Positions 38,145 to 46,884 of a DNA stretch of 64,000 nucleotides are shown here, piece after piece. A program made the position numbers and the translations under genes. How positions within the stretch are numbered: the first letter of the stretch is position 1; each line of letters starts with the position of its first letter. The notes under the pieces were generated by a model. That model was given only the letters and a program-made list of their open reading frames with translations, ran no database searches and was not told the origin of the DNA. The DNA comes from Arthrobacter sp. Soil736. Its GTDB lineage: Bacteria; Actinomycetota; Actinomycetes; Actinomycetales; Micrococcaceae. The DNA lies in assembly GCF_001428005.1 (NCBI RefSeq), contig NZ_LMSB01000005.1:54792-118791 (forward strand), read 5' to 3'.

Positions 38145-38702
38145 TCAGGCTGCCGCCCCCGTGAGCTCTCCGGTTTCGGAGTCCAACTGCAGGGTGTCGC
38201 CTGTGGCGTCGTCGATGAAGATGTCTGTGGCCTCGGAGTCTTCATCCTCCTCGCCGTCCTCATGGCCACGCCCGGAGGAATCGGATTCGTGTCCCTCGGC
38301 ATCGCCGCCAGTTCCGTCGGCGGCCACGACGGGCTGGGGGCTGTTGGCGGCTGTCCGGGTGAAGTTGGCGGAGCCCCACATGAGGTCATGCCCCACGGAC
38401 TCCGCATCGATTTCAGCCACGTGGTAGATCCGGCCGTCCTTTTCCCAGCTGCGCATCTTCAGCCGCCCGACGATGATGACGCGCTGGCCCTTCTTGATGC
38501 TGCAGCCGATGTTCCCGGCCAGCTGCCGATACCCCTGAACCGTGAACCAGTTCGTGTTTCCATCCACCCACGTGTTGGAGGCGCGGTCGTACCGCCGGTC
38601 GGTCGACCCGAGGCGGAAGGAAGCGGTGGCAACACCGCCGGGAGTGGTGGAGCTTCTGATCTCCGAGGCAACGAAGCCGCGGACGGTGATGTTGTCAGTC
38701 AT
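38145..38702 (-). CDS. ssb: Single-stranded DNA-binding protein (paralogue)
   Basis: 185 residues. OB fold over about 1-105 (ITVRGFVASEIRS ... TNWFTVQGYRQLAGN ... KKGQRVIIVGRLKMRSW). A Ser/Gly/acidic tail (EDGEEDEDSE) follows, but the C-terminus ends ELTGAAA and not with the acidic DDDIPF-type tip that binds partner proteins. That suggests a paralogue and not the replisomal SSB. The start ATG 38702 has AGGACA upstream. Confidence 0.88.
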   Translation of the reverse strand: MTDNITVRGFVASEIRSSTTPGGVATASFRLGSTDRRYDRASNTWVDGNTNWFTVQGYRQLAGNIGCSIKKGQRVIIVGRLKMRSWEKDGRIYHVAEIDAESVGHDLMWGSANFTRTAANSPQPVVAADGTGGDAEGHESDSSGRGHEDGEEDEDSEATDIFIDDATGDTLQLDSETGELTGAAA

Positions 38703-38914
38703 CTTGGTGTCCTGTCTCGAATTGTCTTGCCCTAGCAGGCACTCCCAGCATCGACCGGCCACGAGGGAACAGGGAGGGCCAACCTCTCCTATGTGCAAAA
38801 CCCGGCCAGGGACGCCGTGTGGAGGACAGGTGAAACGGTCCCGGCCTGTGACGCCGTCCGGGGTCAAGTCAATGTAGACTTTTTTAGGCGCCTGGAACCT
38901 GCAGGGCAGCCACT

Positions 38915-38987
38915 GCCCCAGTAGCTCAGGGGATAGAGCAGCGGCCTTCTAATCCGCCGGTCGGGGGTTCGATTCCCTCCTGGGGCA
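38915..38987 (+). tRNA. tRNA-Arg (anticodon TCT)
   Basis: Acceptor GCCCCAG/CTGGGGC, anticodon stem GCGGC/GTCGC-like with loop CTTCTAA, T-arm GGGTTCGATTCCC. CCA is not encoded. TAGACT at 38875-38880 is a possible -10. Confidence 0.94.
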
Positions 38988-39036
38988 CCGTGTGGTGAGT
39001 CGAGACATCCTTTACGGATATGTCGGGTCATCACTG

Positions 39037-39066
39037 ACACCCCGGTCTTCGGACCGGGGTGTTTTT
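39037..39066 (+). terminator. Rho-independent terminator after tRNA-Arg
   Basis: ACACCCCGGTC / GACCGGGGTGT 11-bp stem, UUCG tetraloop, five T. Confidence 0.95.
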
Positions 39067-39249
39067 CGTTGTCCGGCGCGCAGTGTCACCAACCGTTCCC
39101 GCGCCGCCCTACACGCAACCTCAACGATGCAAAGCATGCTTACTATGCGCCTGAAGCGTGCTTATGATCGGAGTGGGCGCCGGCACAGTGATGTGGCGCC
39201 GGCGCCCACACCCCCAGCCGCGCTGGACCGTCGGAAAGGATTCACCGGC

Positions 39250-39711
39250 ATGTCGCAGAATCGATCTGAGCACGAACCGTCCGATCAGCAACCATCGCCG
39301 TCGGCGCAGGCCTCCGGGCCGAACGTGCCCCTGCCAGCGGAAGGCCGGAGGCCTGCCACCGGTGAGGGCCAAATCCGGCCCGGCACCGCTTCCCTTCCCG
39401 GCTACGACGGAGGCACCACTCCGGCGGCCAGGAACGAACCAAAACGTCCGGTCACCCGGGCGGGCATGATCTGGACCGCGGTCGCGTCGGCCCTGGTGGT
39501 CCTTGTGCTGCTGATCGTCTTCATCCTGCAAAATCAGGAACTCGTCCAAGTGAAGTTCTTCGGGCTGGAAGGTGCCGTGGCCCTCGGCATCGCACTCTTC
39601 ATCGCTGCGGTCGGCGGCGGCGTGCTAGTGGCAATTGCCGGCGCCGCGAGGATCATCCAGCTCCGGGCCGCTGACCACCGCCGGCGCGCATCGGCCGCAC
39701 GCCGGCGCTGA
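39250..39711 (+). CDS. LapA/DUF1049-like membrane protein
   Basis: 153 residues. A hydrophilic Pro/Ser/Gly-rich N-terminal 70 residues is followed by two membrane segments (about 74-94 and 108-132). Between them stands ILQNQELVQVKFFG, the LapA/DUF1049 pattern. A basic C-terminal tail ends in RRR. Family members help assemble the cell envelope or lipopolysaccharide in Gram-negatives; the role here is unknown. AAGGA precedes ATG 39250. Confidence 0.78.
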   Translation: MSQNRSEHEPSDQQPSPSAQASGPNVPLPAEGRRPATGEGQIRPGTASLPGYDGGTTPAARNEPKRPVTRAGMIWTAVASALVVLVLLIVFILQNQELVQVKFFGLEGAVALGIALFIAAVGGGVLVAIAGAARIIQLRAADHRRRASAARRR

Positions 39712-39778
39712 AAAGCCGGCCGCCAAGGACGCCGGCGCCGGGAGGCCTGGCACGGTAACCTCCGACCGCTCCGCCGAG

Positions 39779-40210
39779 TCAGCGCTCCAGATATTCCTTG
39801 AGGTTGCCGAGCACCATGTCCCAGAGCTTGGTCGACTCGTCCGCTTCGGATTCGCTCCTGTTGTTGCCCTGCCTAATGCTGACTTCCGTGCCGTCAGCCC
39901 GCGGATCCAGGCGGTACTCTACCGTGTGGTAGTTCTCGGGAACATCGGGAAGGCCCGTCAGCGGGCTGTAGTGGCTGATCCTCAACAGCTCGTTGGGCCT
40001 GTTGGCCAGGACAATACCCTTGTCCTCGTAGGCTTTGCCTTTCCACTCCCCGGCAAAGGTCACGGGGTCGCCCTCACGCCACGTGGACGTGACGTTCGTG
40101 CCCAGGAAATACTCCCTGACGTCGTCGGGATCCGTAAGGGCCTTCCAGACCCTCTCCGCGGGTGCCGCAACGACGATTGACGCCTCTGCGTCCCTGATCT
40201 GATCATTCAT
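39779..40210 (-). CDS. SRPBCC (AHSA1/START-like) domain protein
   Basis: 143 residues. It opens ASIVVAAPAERVWKALTDPD and includes WREGDPVTFAGEWKGK, the AHSA1-like pattern of a small ligand-binding helix-grip fold. No catalytic residues are evident. GGAGG precedes ATG 40210. The product is likely a stand-alone hydrophobic-ligand or Hsp90-cochaperone-like protein; the ligand is unknown. Confidence 0.85.
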   Translation of the reverse strand: MNDQIRDAEASIVVAAPAERVWKALTDPDDVREYFLGTNVTSTWREGDPVTFAGEWKGKAYEDKGIVLANRPNELLRISHYSPLTGLPDVPENYHTVEYRLDPRADGTEVSIRQGNNRSESEADESTKLWDMVLGNLKEYLER

Positions 40211-40354
40211 TAGCCTGCCTCCTCGGCCTCACCCTACCCGCGGACGGCAGCCCTGTTAAGGACAGGCGGCCAAGTACTTCAGCTGAGCGCTGCGGCCCGG
40301 CACCGTTATCCCGTGCAGGGCCGTGCCGGGCCGTCCGCGGCGTGCTGGCGCGCT

Positions 40355-41191
40355 TCAGGCGAAGGGCAGCACGAGTTCCTCGTACCGTTCCTTCATCACG
40401 GCGAGGACGGTGCCGCCGTCGGCGTCCCAGATTTCCCGGTTGAAATTTCCACTTCGATGTCGCCGGCATAGCCGGCGTCGCGGACCCAGGTGCCGATGGT
40501 CGCGAAGTCGATGACGCCGTCGCCCATCATGCCCCCGGACAGCAGGGCGTCGGCCGCGATGGGCAGGTTGAAATCGCACACCTGGTACGAGCGATCCGGC
40601 CTTCACGGCCGGCCCGTTCAATCTGCGCCTTCAGTTCGGGGTCCCACCAGACATGGAACGTGTCGACGGCGACGCCGACTGCCATCGCGTCGTAGGGGGC
40701 CGCCAGGTCGAGGGCCTGTCCCAGCGTGGAGATCAGGGCGCGGTCCGCTGCGTACATCGGGTGCAGCGGTTCCAGGACCAGCCGGATTCCGTGCTCGACG
40801 GCGAACGGGACCAGGTCTTCGAGCCGGCCAGCCACGCGCCGGCGGGCAGCCACCACGTCCTTCTCCCCGGCGCGAGGCCGCCGACCACCAGGAACAGCTC
40901 CCGGGTGTCCAGTGCCACGGCTTCCAGGATGGCGGCGCGGTTGTCGGCGAGGGCGGCTGCCTGGCCGTCGGCGTCCGCTGCCGTCAGGAAGCCGCCGCGG
41001 CACAACGACGAAACCCGCAGGCCAGCGTCCTTGATCAGCTTTGCAGCTGTGTCGAGCCCGGCGTCGGCGACGATGTCCCGCCACGGACCGATCGCCGGGA
41101 TGCCGGCCCGGACGCAGCCGTCGACCGCCTCGGCCAGGGTCCACTTCTTGGTGGTGGCGCTATTCAGGGACAGCCGTGAAAAGTCGCTCAT
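40355..41191 (-). pseudogene. Sugar-phosphate isomerase/epimerase (TIM barrel), three frameshifts
   Basis: Homology-like sequence runs through three frames in order. SDFSRLSLNSATTKKWTLAE (from ATG 41191) goes to ELFLVVGGLAPG; a one-base loss near 40870 then shifts the frame to KDVVAARRRVAG ... VDTFHVWWDPELKA. A second loss near 40590 leads to VCDFNLPIAADALLSGG, and a third in ATTTC near 40448 leads to REIWDADGG and the end LVLPFA. Each shift looks like a single-base deletion. An intact copy would have about 279 residues and act on keto sugars or inositols. Its ATG overlaps the stop of the DUF993 remnant (ATGA), so both were one operon. Confidence 0.85.
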
Positions 41192-41604
41192 ACTCCCACT
41201 CCGTTGATGCGCAGGAAATCGGACATTCGGAACGCCGCGAGGGCCGGGTCCTTGAGCAGGCCGGCCTGGTCCGCCAGTTCGAAGGTCCTGGCTAGGTGCA
41301 CCACGGAACGGCCGGAGTGCAGTCCGCCCACCATCTGGAAGCCCGGCTGCTTGCCGTTGAGCCAGGACATGAACGCGATGCCGGTCTTGTAGTAGAACGT
41401 GGGGGCGCTGAAGATGTGCTTGCCCAGTTCCCGGGTGGAATCCAGGATGGCACGGGCCCTGGCGGGGTCGCCGGCGTCATAGCTTTGCAGCGCCGCCGAT
41501 GCTGCCGGGTAGATGGCGGCGAAGATGCCCAGCAGGGCGTCCGAATGGTGCGTGCCGTCGCCGTCGATCAGCTCCGGATAGTTGAAGTCGTCGCCCGTAT
41601 ACAT
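41188..41604 (-). pseudogene. DUF993 family protein, C-terminal fragment
   Basis: 138 codons: TGDDFNYPELIDGDG at the broken end, GKHIFSAPTFYYKTG in the middle and a C-terminus ending MSDFLRINGVGV. This corresponds to the last third of DUF993 (dihydrodipicolinate-synthase-like) proteins, which have nearly 400 residues. The N-terminal two-thirds are missing: at about 41600 the sequence changes to a LacI fragment on the other strand. A start at 41604 is open but non-functional in all likelihood. Confidence 0.8.
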
Positions 41605-41895
41605 TGGCCGCCCGCATCAAGGCGGGCAGGACTTCGGACTCTGCCGGCCGCCGGGTCTGCATCTTCGCGGTCAACGACGTCATGGCCATCGGCGCCGCCG
41701 CAGCACTGCGTTCGGAGGGGCTGCGGATCCCGCGCGACGCCTCTCTCGCCGGGTTCGACGACATCGAAACCCTGCGCGACTTCCGCCCCGCGCTGTCAAC
41801 GGTGCGGCTTCCGCTGGAGGAGATCTCCCGTTGCGGTGACCGGCCAGGTGACGCTTCGCCGGAGCACCGAGACAGCCCCGGAGGCTGCCGCGTAG
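41604..41895 (+). pseudogene. LacI-family regulator, C-terminal fragment with frameshift
   Basis: Frame one encodes VCIFAVNDVMAIGAAAALRS and then PRDASLAGFDDIETLRDFRP, the effector-domain core of LacI/GalR regulators. After LPLEEIS the match continues in the next frame (VAVTGQVTLRRSTETAPEAA, stop 41895), which implies a one-base loss near 41835. The DNA-binding helix-turn-helix and most of the effector domain are gone. It abuts the DUF993 fragment tail-out. Confidence 0.82.
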
Positions 41896-41934
41896 CCCGC
41901 AGCCGACGACCTCGCCAGCCCGGAGGGGCTGATC

Positions 41935-41940
41935 TAGGCT
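41935..41940 (+). promoter_or_regulatory. -10 element (TAGGCT) of the acetyltransferase gene
   Basis: Ends 6 nt before ATG 41947; leaderless. Confidence 0.65.
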
Positions 41941-41946
41941 GTTGCC

Positions 41947-42585
41947 ATGACACAGCCGGACAACGACGCCGAAGGCGGCGTCGCCACCGCAGCAGCGCAG
42001 TGGCCCGACGTCGAGCAACTGTTCGGCGTCCGGGGCGAACCGTCACGTTGCTGGTGCCGGTTCTTCGCCCTGGCCGGGGCTGACTTTGCGGCGACGTCCC
42101 CTGCCGAACGCAAGGCCCTGCTGAAAGACAGGTTCGACGGCGGCATGCCGGCGCCGGGCGTCCTCGCTTACCGGGACGGCACTCCGGTGGGCTGGTGTGC
42201 CGTTGAGCCGCGGCAGTGCTATCCGCGGATTCTGCGTTCGCAGGTCCTCAAGGCCGCCGGCCCGGACATTGCCGAGTCCTCTGACGAGTCCCTTGGAGCG
42301 GCCGACGTGTGGTCCGTCAGCTGCTTCGTCGTCTCCCCCGGCCACCGCCGCAGCGGAGTCGCAGCCGCGCTCCTGGGGGCCGCCGTCGAACATGCAACTG
42401 CCCACGGGGCAACAGTGGTGGAAGGCTATCCGGTGGATGCCGCAAAACGGCCCAAGGCCGGCGCCCCGGATCTGTACCACGGGACGCTCAGGCTCTTCCT
42501 GGAGGCCGGCTTTGAGGTGGTCAGCGACGCCGTTCCCGGCCGCGCACTGGTGCGGCTGCGGGTCGGGCCGCCCAGCTCCGGTTGA
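41947..42585 (+). CDS. GNAT family N-acetyltransferase
   Basis: 212 residues. The acetyl-CoA loop is VSPGHRRSGVAAALL (motif A, Q/RxxGxG/A) near 125-140. CWCRFFALAGADF at the N-terminus and WCAVEPRQCYPR match a GNAT subgroup that acts on unknown substrates. Start ATG 41947 is leaderless. Convergent with galM (12-bp gap). Confidence 0.85.
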   Translation: MTQPDNDAEGGVATAAAQWPDVEQLFGVRGEPSRCWCRFFALAGADFAATSPAERKALLKDRFDGGMPAPGVLAYRDGTPVGWCAVEPRQCYPRILRSQVLKAAGPDIAESSDESLGAADVWSVSCFVVSPGHRRSGVAAALLGAAVEHATAHGATVVEGYPVDAAKRPKAGAPDLYHGTLRLFLEAGFEVVSDAVPGRALVRLRVGPPSSG

Positions 42586-42597
42586 CCGCCGGCACCG

Positions 42598-43503
42598 CTA
42601 TCGGCTGAGGGCGCGGATCGTCCAGCCTGCTTGATGCGACGACCCGGGGAGCAACTCCACCACATCGGTTCCCGAGTTGAACGCGTCGGGCGGACAGGTC
42701 ATCGGTTCCACGGCCAGCCCGAGCCGGTCCGGCCCCACGGGCTTGTCCGCCGTGTGGATCTGCACCCACGGGCACCGCTCGTCCCATTCGATCTCCACTC
42801 CCGTGCCTGAGGGGTCAAAGACACGGACCGCCGCCAGTCCGTCGGGGTTGCGGCTGAGGCCCGTGAAGGCGTGGTCAATCCGGACGGGACCAAGGCCGCG
42901 CTCGTTCCGGAAATCGAACTCACGCCCCTCGACACTCCTGAGGTGCCGCGGCAGCAGCCGGTCCGGCGTGACCTCGAGGAATTCGCGGGCCGGAAGCTCC
43001 AGCCGCCATTCGTCCAGCGGGGCGGGGCCCGCGACGAGGTACGGATGGGGGCAGACCCCGTACGGGGCCGGCGTCTCACCGACGTTGGCGGCAGTGACAG
43101 CGCAGTGGAGCCCGTCGGCCAGCAGCTGATAGGACGCGGTCACCGCGAGCACGCCCGGATAGCCGGGTCCGGCGCCGACGTGGCAACGGAGCGTGACCGA
43201 GGAATCCGTCCGCTCCGCCAGGGTCCACGGCACATCGAGCACGAGGCCGTGGAGCGCCGTGTTCCTTTCGGGCTCGTTGATGGCCGCCTGAAATGTTCTG
43301 CCGCCGTGGCTGTAGCGGCCGCCGGCCACGCGGTTGGGCCACGGAGCGCAGACCACGCCCCGGTAATCCGGGATGGGGCCGTCCGCACCAAAGCCGACCA
43401 CCAGGTCCCGCCCGTCGTACCGCAGTTCACGCAGGGCTCCACTGCGCTCGGTGATGATGGCCGAATAGGGGCCGAAACTGATGGCGTGCTCCGTGCGCGG
43501 CAT
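42598..43503 (-). CDS. Aldose 1-epimerase family protein
   Basis: 301 residues. GalM-like beta-sandwich: RVAGGRYSHGGRTF, NERN-like EPERNTALHGLV, the catalytic His in CPHPYLVAG, and EIEWDERCPWVQIHT near the C-terminus. It equilibrates alpha and beta anomers of aldoses. A 12-bp palindrome of LacI/GalR type lies 18-29 bp upstream of ATG 43503, so it is probably repressed by a LacI-family regulator in the absence of sugar. Confidence 0.9.
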   Translation of the reverse strand: MPRTEHAISFGPYSAIITERSGALRELRYDGRDLVVGFGADGPIPDYRGVVCAPWPNRVAGGRYSHGGRTFQAAINEPERNTALHGLVLDVPWTLAERTDSSVTLRCHVGAGPGYPGVLAVTASYQLLADGLHCAVTAANVGETPAPYGVCPHPYLVAGPAPLDEWRLELPAREFLEVTPDRLLPRHLRSVEGREFDFRNERGLGPVRIDHAFTGLSRNPDGLAAVRVFDPSGTGVEIEWDERCPWVQIHTADKPVGPDRLGLAVEPMTCPPDAFNSGTDVVELLPGSSHQAGWTIRALSR

Positions 43504-43520
43504 GGCGTCCTGTCTCCTTT

Positions 43521-43532
43521 GTTAGCGCTAAC
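43521..43532. promoter_or_regulatory. LacI/GalR-type operator upstream of aldose 1-epimerase
   Basis: GTTAGCGCTAAC, a perfect 12-bp palindrome with central CG, inside TTT...AAA-like flanks. This is the classical LacI-family half-site layout. Confidence 0.75.
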
Positions 43533-43583
43533 TTTCCTCAGCTCCAGCAAGAATATCGCAGTCAGGGCAGCGTCAGCGTTGGA

Positions 43584-44351
43584 TCACGGCAGGGTCAGGA
43601 CCACCGGACCGCCCGCCGTGATGGCCACGGTGTGTTCACTGTGGGCTGCCCTGCCGCCGTTGGCGGACCGCAGCGTCCATTCGTCTTCGTCGTGGTAGTA
43701 ATCACCGTTGCCGCCGAGAATGAGCATCGGCTCGATGGCGATGACCAGCCCCTCGGCCAGCTTGATCCCCCGCCCGGGCCGGCCGTCGTTGGGCACTGGC
43801 GGCTCCGCGTGCATGGTGCGGCCAATGCCGTGCCCGCCGTGGTCGGCCAACAGCCCGTACCCTGCCCGGCGGGCAGCGCCACCGATCGCGTACGCGAGGT
43901 CGCCCATTTTGTTGCCCACCCGCGCAGCGTCGATGCCCCTGGCCAGCGCAGCGTCGGTCGCGTCGATGAGCGCCTGGTCCAGCGGATCTACCGTGCCGAC
44001 GATAAGGCTGACGGCGGCATCCCCGCACCAGCCCTCAAGGAACGCGCCGCAGTCCACGCTGAGCAGGTCTCCGTCCTGCAGCCGGTATCCGTTGGGGATG
44101 CCGTGCACCACGGCGTCATTCACGCTGGTGCAGATCACACCCGGAAACGGAACGGATGCCCAGCGCGGCCGGTAATTGAGGAACGCCGGGGTGGCTCCGG
44201 CGTCGGAAATCGAGGCGGCGGCAACGTCGTCGAGTTCCTTCAGGGAAACACCGACGGCGGCAGCCTGGCGGACCGCGGCCAAGGTGTTGGCCACGACGCG
44301 TCCCGCTTCGCGCATCAAGGCAATTTCCTCGGGAGTCTTGATCATGGACAT
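43584..44351 (-). CDS. map: Type I methionyl aminopeptidase
   Basis: 255 residues, pita-bread fold. Metal ligands: Asp in LSVDCGAFL and GWCGDAAVS, His in GHGIGRTMH, Glu in IEPMLIL and DEWTLRS. It removes initiator Met after deformylation. The start ATG 44351 has GGAGG upstream. It is a short form without the N-terminal zinc finger/SH3-binding extension. Confidence 0.95.
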   Translation of the reverse strand: MSMIKTPEEIALMREAGRVVANTLAAVRQAAAVGVSLKELDDVAAASISDAGATPAFLNYRPRWASVPFPGVICTSVNDAVVHGIPNGYRLQDGDLLSVDCGAFLEGWCGDAAVSLIVGTVDPLDQALIDATDAALARGIDAARVGNKMGDLAYAIGGAARRAGYGLLADHGGHGIGRTMHAEPPVPNDGRPGRGIKLAEGLVIAIEPMLILGGNGDYYHDEDEWTLRSANGGRAAHSEHTVAITAGGPVVLTLP

Positions 44352-44482
44352 GTGGGGGCCTCCAGGATTTCTTTGGCGCGGCAGGTGGGTCCGTGCCGGG
44401 CATTGCCTCGTACCTGCCTACTCTAGGACCCCGCGCGCCGGTCCGGCACCGGCAATCCACGCCGCGGATTCCTTGAACGGGC

Positions 44483-44488
44483 TATCTT
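44483..44488 (+). promoter_or_regulatory. -10 element (TATCTT) of the DNA-alkylation-repair gene
   Basis: Ends 6 nt before ATG 44495. Confidence 0.5.
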
Positions 44489-44494
44489 GGCAGC

Positions 44495-45180
44495 ATGGCA
44501 AATGAAGAGGTGCTGGCCGCCATCCGCTCCGGGCTGCGCGCCGCGGCGGACCCGGGCCGCGGCGCCGCGGCCCAGGCCTACATGAAGTCGTCAACGCCGT
44601 CCCTCGGCGTCCGCGTGCCGGACGTGCGAAAGACCGCCAGCGCCGTTGCGGCGGCCCATCCCTTTCATCCGCCGAGGACCTGCGGTCAACGGCGCTCGCC
44701 CTGTGGCGGCAGGCCGAATACCGCGAAAAGCGCTACGCGGCGATCGACCTCACCGGGCTGCGGCTGGTGGCCCGGGACCTCGGGATGCTTCCGGTGTACG
44801 AGGAAATCATCCGCACAGGCGCATCCTGGGACTATGTGGACGGCGTGGCCCACCGGATCTGTGCCCTGCTCCAGGCCCACCGGGAGGAACTCACCCCCTT
44901 GCTTCTCAGCTGGAGCGCGGACCAGGACGTCTGGATCAGGCGCGCCTCCATCACTGCCCAGCTGGGAGCGAAGTCCCGCACGGACACGGCTCTGCTCGCG
45001 AGCGTCATCGAGGCGAACATGGCCGACAGGGATTTCTTCATCCGCAAGGCCATCGGGTGGGTGCTCCGTGAGTACGCCAAGACCGGGCCCGGCTGGGTCC
45101 TGGAATTTGTGGCCCGGAACGGCCCGTCGCTCAGCCCGCTCTCGCGCAGGGAAGCCCTGAGAAACGTCCCGGTCAGATGA
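44495..45180 (+). pseudogene. DNA alkylation repair protein (AlkD-like), one frameshift
   Basis: The N-terminal part AAIRSGLRAAADPGRGAA ... GVRVPDVRKTASAVAAAHPF reads in one frame; EDLRSTALALWRQAEYREKR and all of the C-terminal HEAT-like part (YEEIIRTGASWDYVDGVAHR, RDFFIRKAIGWVLREYAKT) read in another. One missing base near 44669 explains this. Repaired, it would have about 228 residues, the usual length of AlkD-type glycosylases that excise alkylated purines. It could be a sequencing error; otherwise the gene is broken early and could only give a C-terminal product. Confidence 0.82.
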
Positions 45181-46729
45181 CGGGCCGCGTGGTGACGGGC
45201 AGGTCCGACTTGCTGAAAAGCAGCTTGGTACTCCGGTCAAGGAAGATCAGGTAAAGCGCAAACAGCAGGGCGATGATGGCCGCGGCGTTGCGGGCCAGCG
45301 CCAAGGCCAGGCCCAGGTCCTCGGTCTGCAGATACGGAAAGACTTCCAGTTGGTCTGAAATCGCATAGACCATGAAGAAGGACACGATGAAGTACAGGGC
45401 CTTGACCTGCCAGTCATCCCGGATGCCGGTCACGGCAAACAGCGGGATCAGCCAGACCACGTACCAGGACTGGATCATCGGGGCCAGCACCACCACAGCC
45501 GCGAACGCCAGCGTCAGCCGGCGCATGATGCGGTCGTGGTCGCCCTTGAAGATCTGCCAGGCGACGATTCCCACGGCAAGCACCTTGCCGGCGTCGTAAA
45601 CCAGTTTGGCGAGTCCCCACCCGTCCAGGCTGAACGCGTTGGCGATGGAGGCGATCACCAGGCCCAGCAGGCCCACCGGGGCGTACCAGATCCACACGCT
45701 GCCGGGTGCGGACAAGCCGTTGATCCACCCGAAGCCGAACCCGTTCACCAGGCTCATGAGGTAGAGCAGGGCAAAGCTGATTCCCGCGGTCAGGCCCCAG
45801 AAAACAAACTTCCGCGGCCAGCTCGCTCCCTTGCCCGCCCAGAGCAGTCCGATGAAGGGCAGGAAGACCACGGTGATGGGTTTCACTGCAATGGAGGCCG
45901 TCACAAGGACGATTCCGAGGATGACGCGCCGGGTGGCTGAGTAATAAAGTCCGGCGAGGGCGAGGCCGATCATCAGCGCGTCATTGTGGACGCTCGCGAT
46001 GAAGTTGGTGAGGAAAAGCGGATTCGCCGCCGTAAGCCAGAGTGCACGGTGGGGATTGACCCCGTGGAGTTCGGCGAGTTTGGGGACGTAGATAATGCAG
46101 AGCGCCACCCCGGCCAGCGCCGCGAGGCGGAACAGCATGATGCTTGCCTCGGGGTGGACGTTGGTGGACCAGACCACGAACTGCTCGATCCAAAGGAACA
46201 GCTGCCCGTAAGGCACCGGGGCTTCGGTCCACATCTTGTCAGCGCCGAGCTGGAAGTAGTTGGACAGCGCCGAGATGCCGTTCTCGTAAGGATTGAACCC
46301 CTCGACCATCAGGCGGCCCTGGCCGATGTAGGCGTAGACGTCCCGGCTGAACAACGGGACCGTGAACATCATGGGCAGGCCCCACGCGGCAATGGCCTGC
46401 AGGGTGGCTTTTCGGGCCGCATTCCCCCAGATATGGATGTGCTGGCCCAGCCTCAGCCAGGCCCGGACCAGCAGCATGCCGCCGACGGCCAGCAGCACGA
46501 TGGACAACGCGACGCCGGAAGCCTCGGTGCGCATCCAAATGAACAGCGGCATCCGACGCAGCTCCGACGCCGGGGCCAGCCATCCGACGCCAAGGGACCC
46601 GATGACCATGAATACCGAGCCAATGAAACCCGCGAGGATGGACGAGCGACGGTTGTCCACCTCTGCCCGGGCCGGGTCTGTGGAAGTGCCGGTGGCCTTT
46701 TCCCCAATCGCAGGCACGGGCGCCGTCAT
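45173..46729 (-). CDS. mptB: Polyprenol-phosphomannose-dependent mannosyltransferase (MptB-like)
   Basis: 518 residues, about 12 membrane segments. The loop MFTVPLFSRDVYAYIGQGRL followed by VEGFNPYENG is the MptA/MptB GT-C signature with the catalytic Asp in SRDVY. HNDALMIGLALAG and SWYVVWLIPL are further conserved parts. Family members add alpha-1,6-mannose from a polyprenol donor to lipomannan/lipoarabinomannan-type glycolipids at the outer membrane face. Start ATG 46729 has no SD; GACGAT 6 nt upstream is a weak leaderless -10. Its 3' end overlaps the end of the AlkD locus (convergent). Confidence 0.82.
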   Translation of the reverse strand: MTAPVPAIGEKATGTSTDPARAEVDNRRSSILAGFIGSVFMVIGSLGVGWLAPASELRRMPLFIWMRTEASGVALSIVLLAVGGMLLVRAWLRLGQHIHIWGNAARKATLQAIAAWGLPMMFTVPLFSRDVYAYIGQGRLMVEGFNPYENGISALSNYFQLGADKMWTEAPVPYGQLFLWIEQFVVWSTNVHPEASIMLFRLAALAGVALCIIYVPKLAELHGVNPHRALWLTAANPLFLTNFIASVHNDALMIGLALAGLYYSATRRVILGIVLVTASIAVKPITVVFLPFIGLLWAGKGASWPRKFVFWGLTAGISFALLYLMSLVNGFGFGWINGLSAPGSVWIWYAPVGLLGLVIASIANAFSLDGWGLAKLVYDAGKVLAVGIVAWQIFKGDHDRIMRRLTLAFAAVVVLAPMIQSWYVVWLIPLFAVTGIRDDWQVKALYFIVSFFMVYAISDQLEVFPYLQTEDLGLALALARNAAAIIALLFALYLIFLDRSTKLLFSKSDLPVTTRPVI

Positions 46730-46872
46730 CTCAGGATCGTCCAATCTGTTGTGGGCATACTGCCACCATCTGCACCCGTTATATCCGGCCAGAATGGATT
46801 GCGGCAGGCGCACAGGGGCACCGCCACGTACCCGAAATCTTAGCACCGGACCGTAGCAGGACGGCTAAACGG

Positions 46873-46878
46873 TAGGCT
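46873..46878 (+). promoter_or_regulatory. -10 element (TAGGCT) of orn
   Basis: Ends 6 nt before GTG 46885; leaderless. Confidence 0.7.
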
Positions 46879-46884
46879 GATCGG

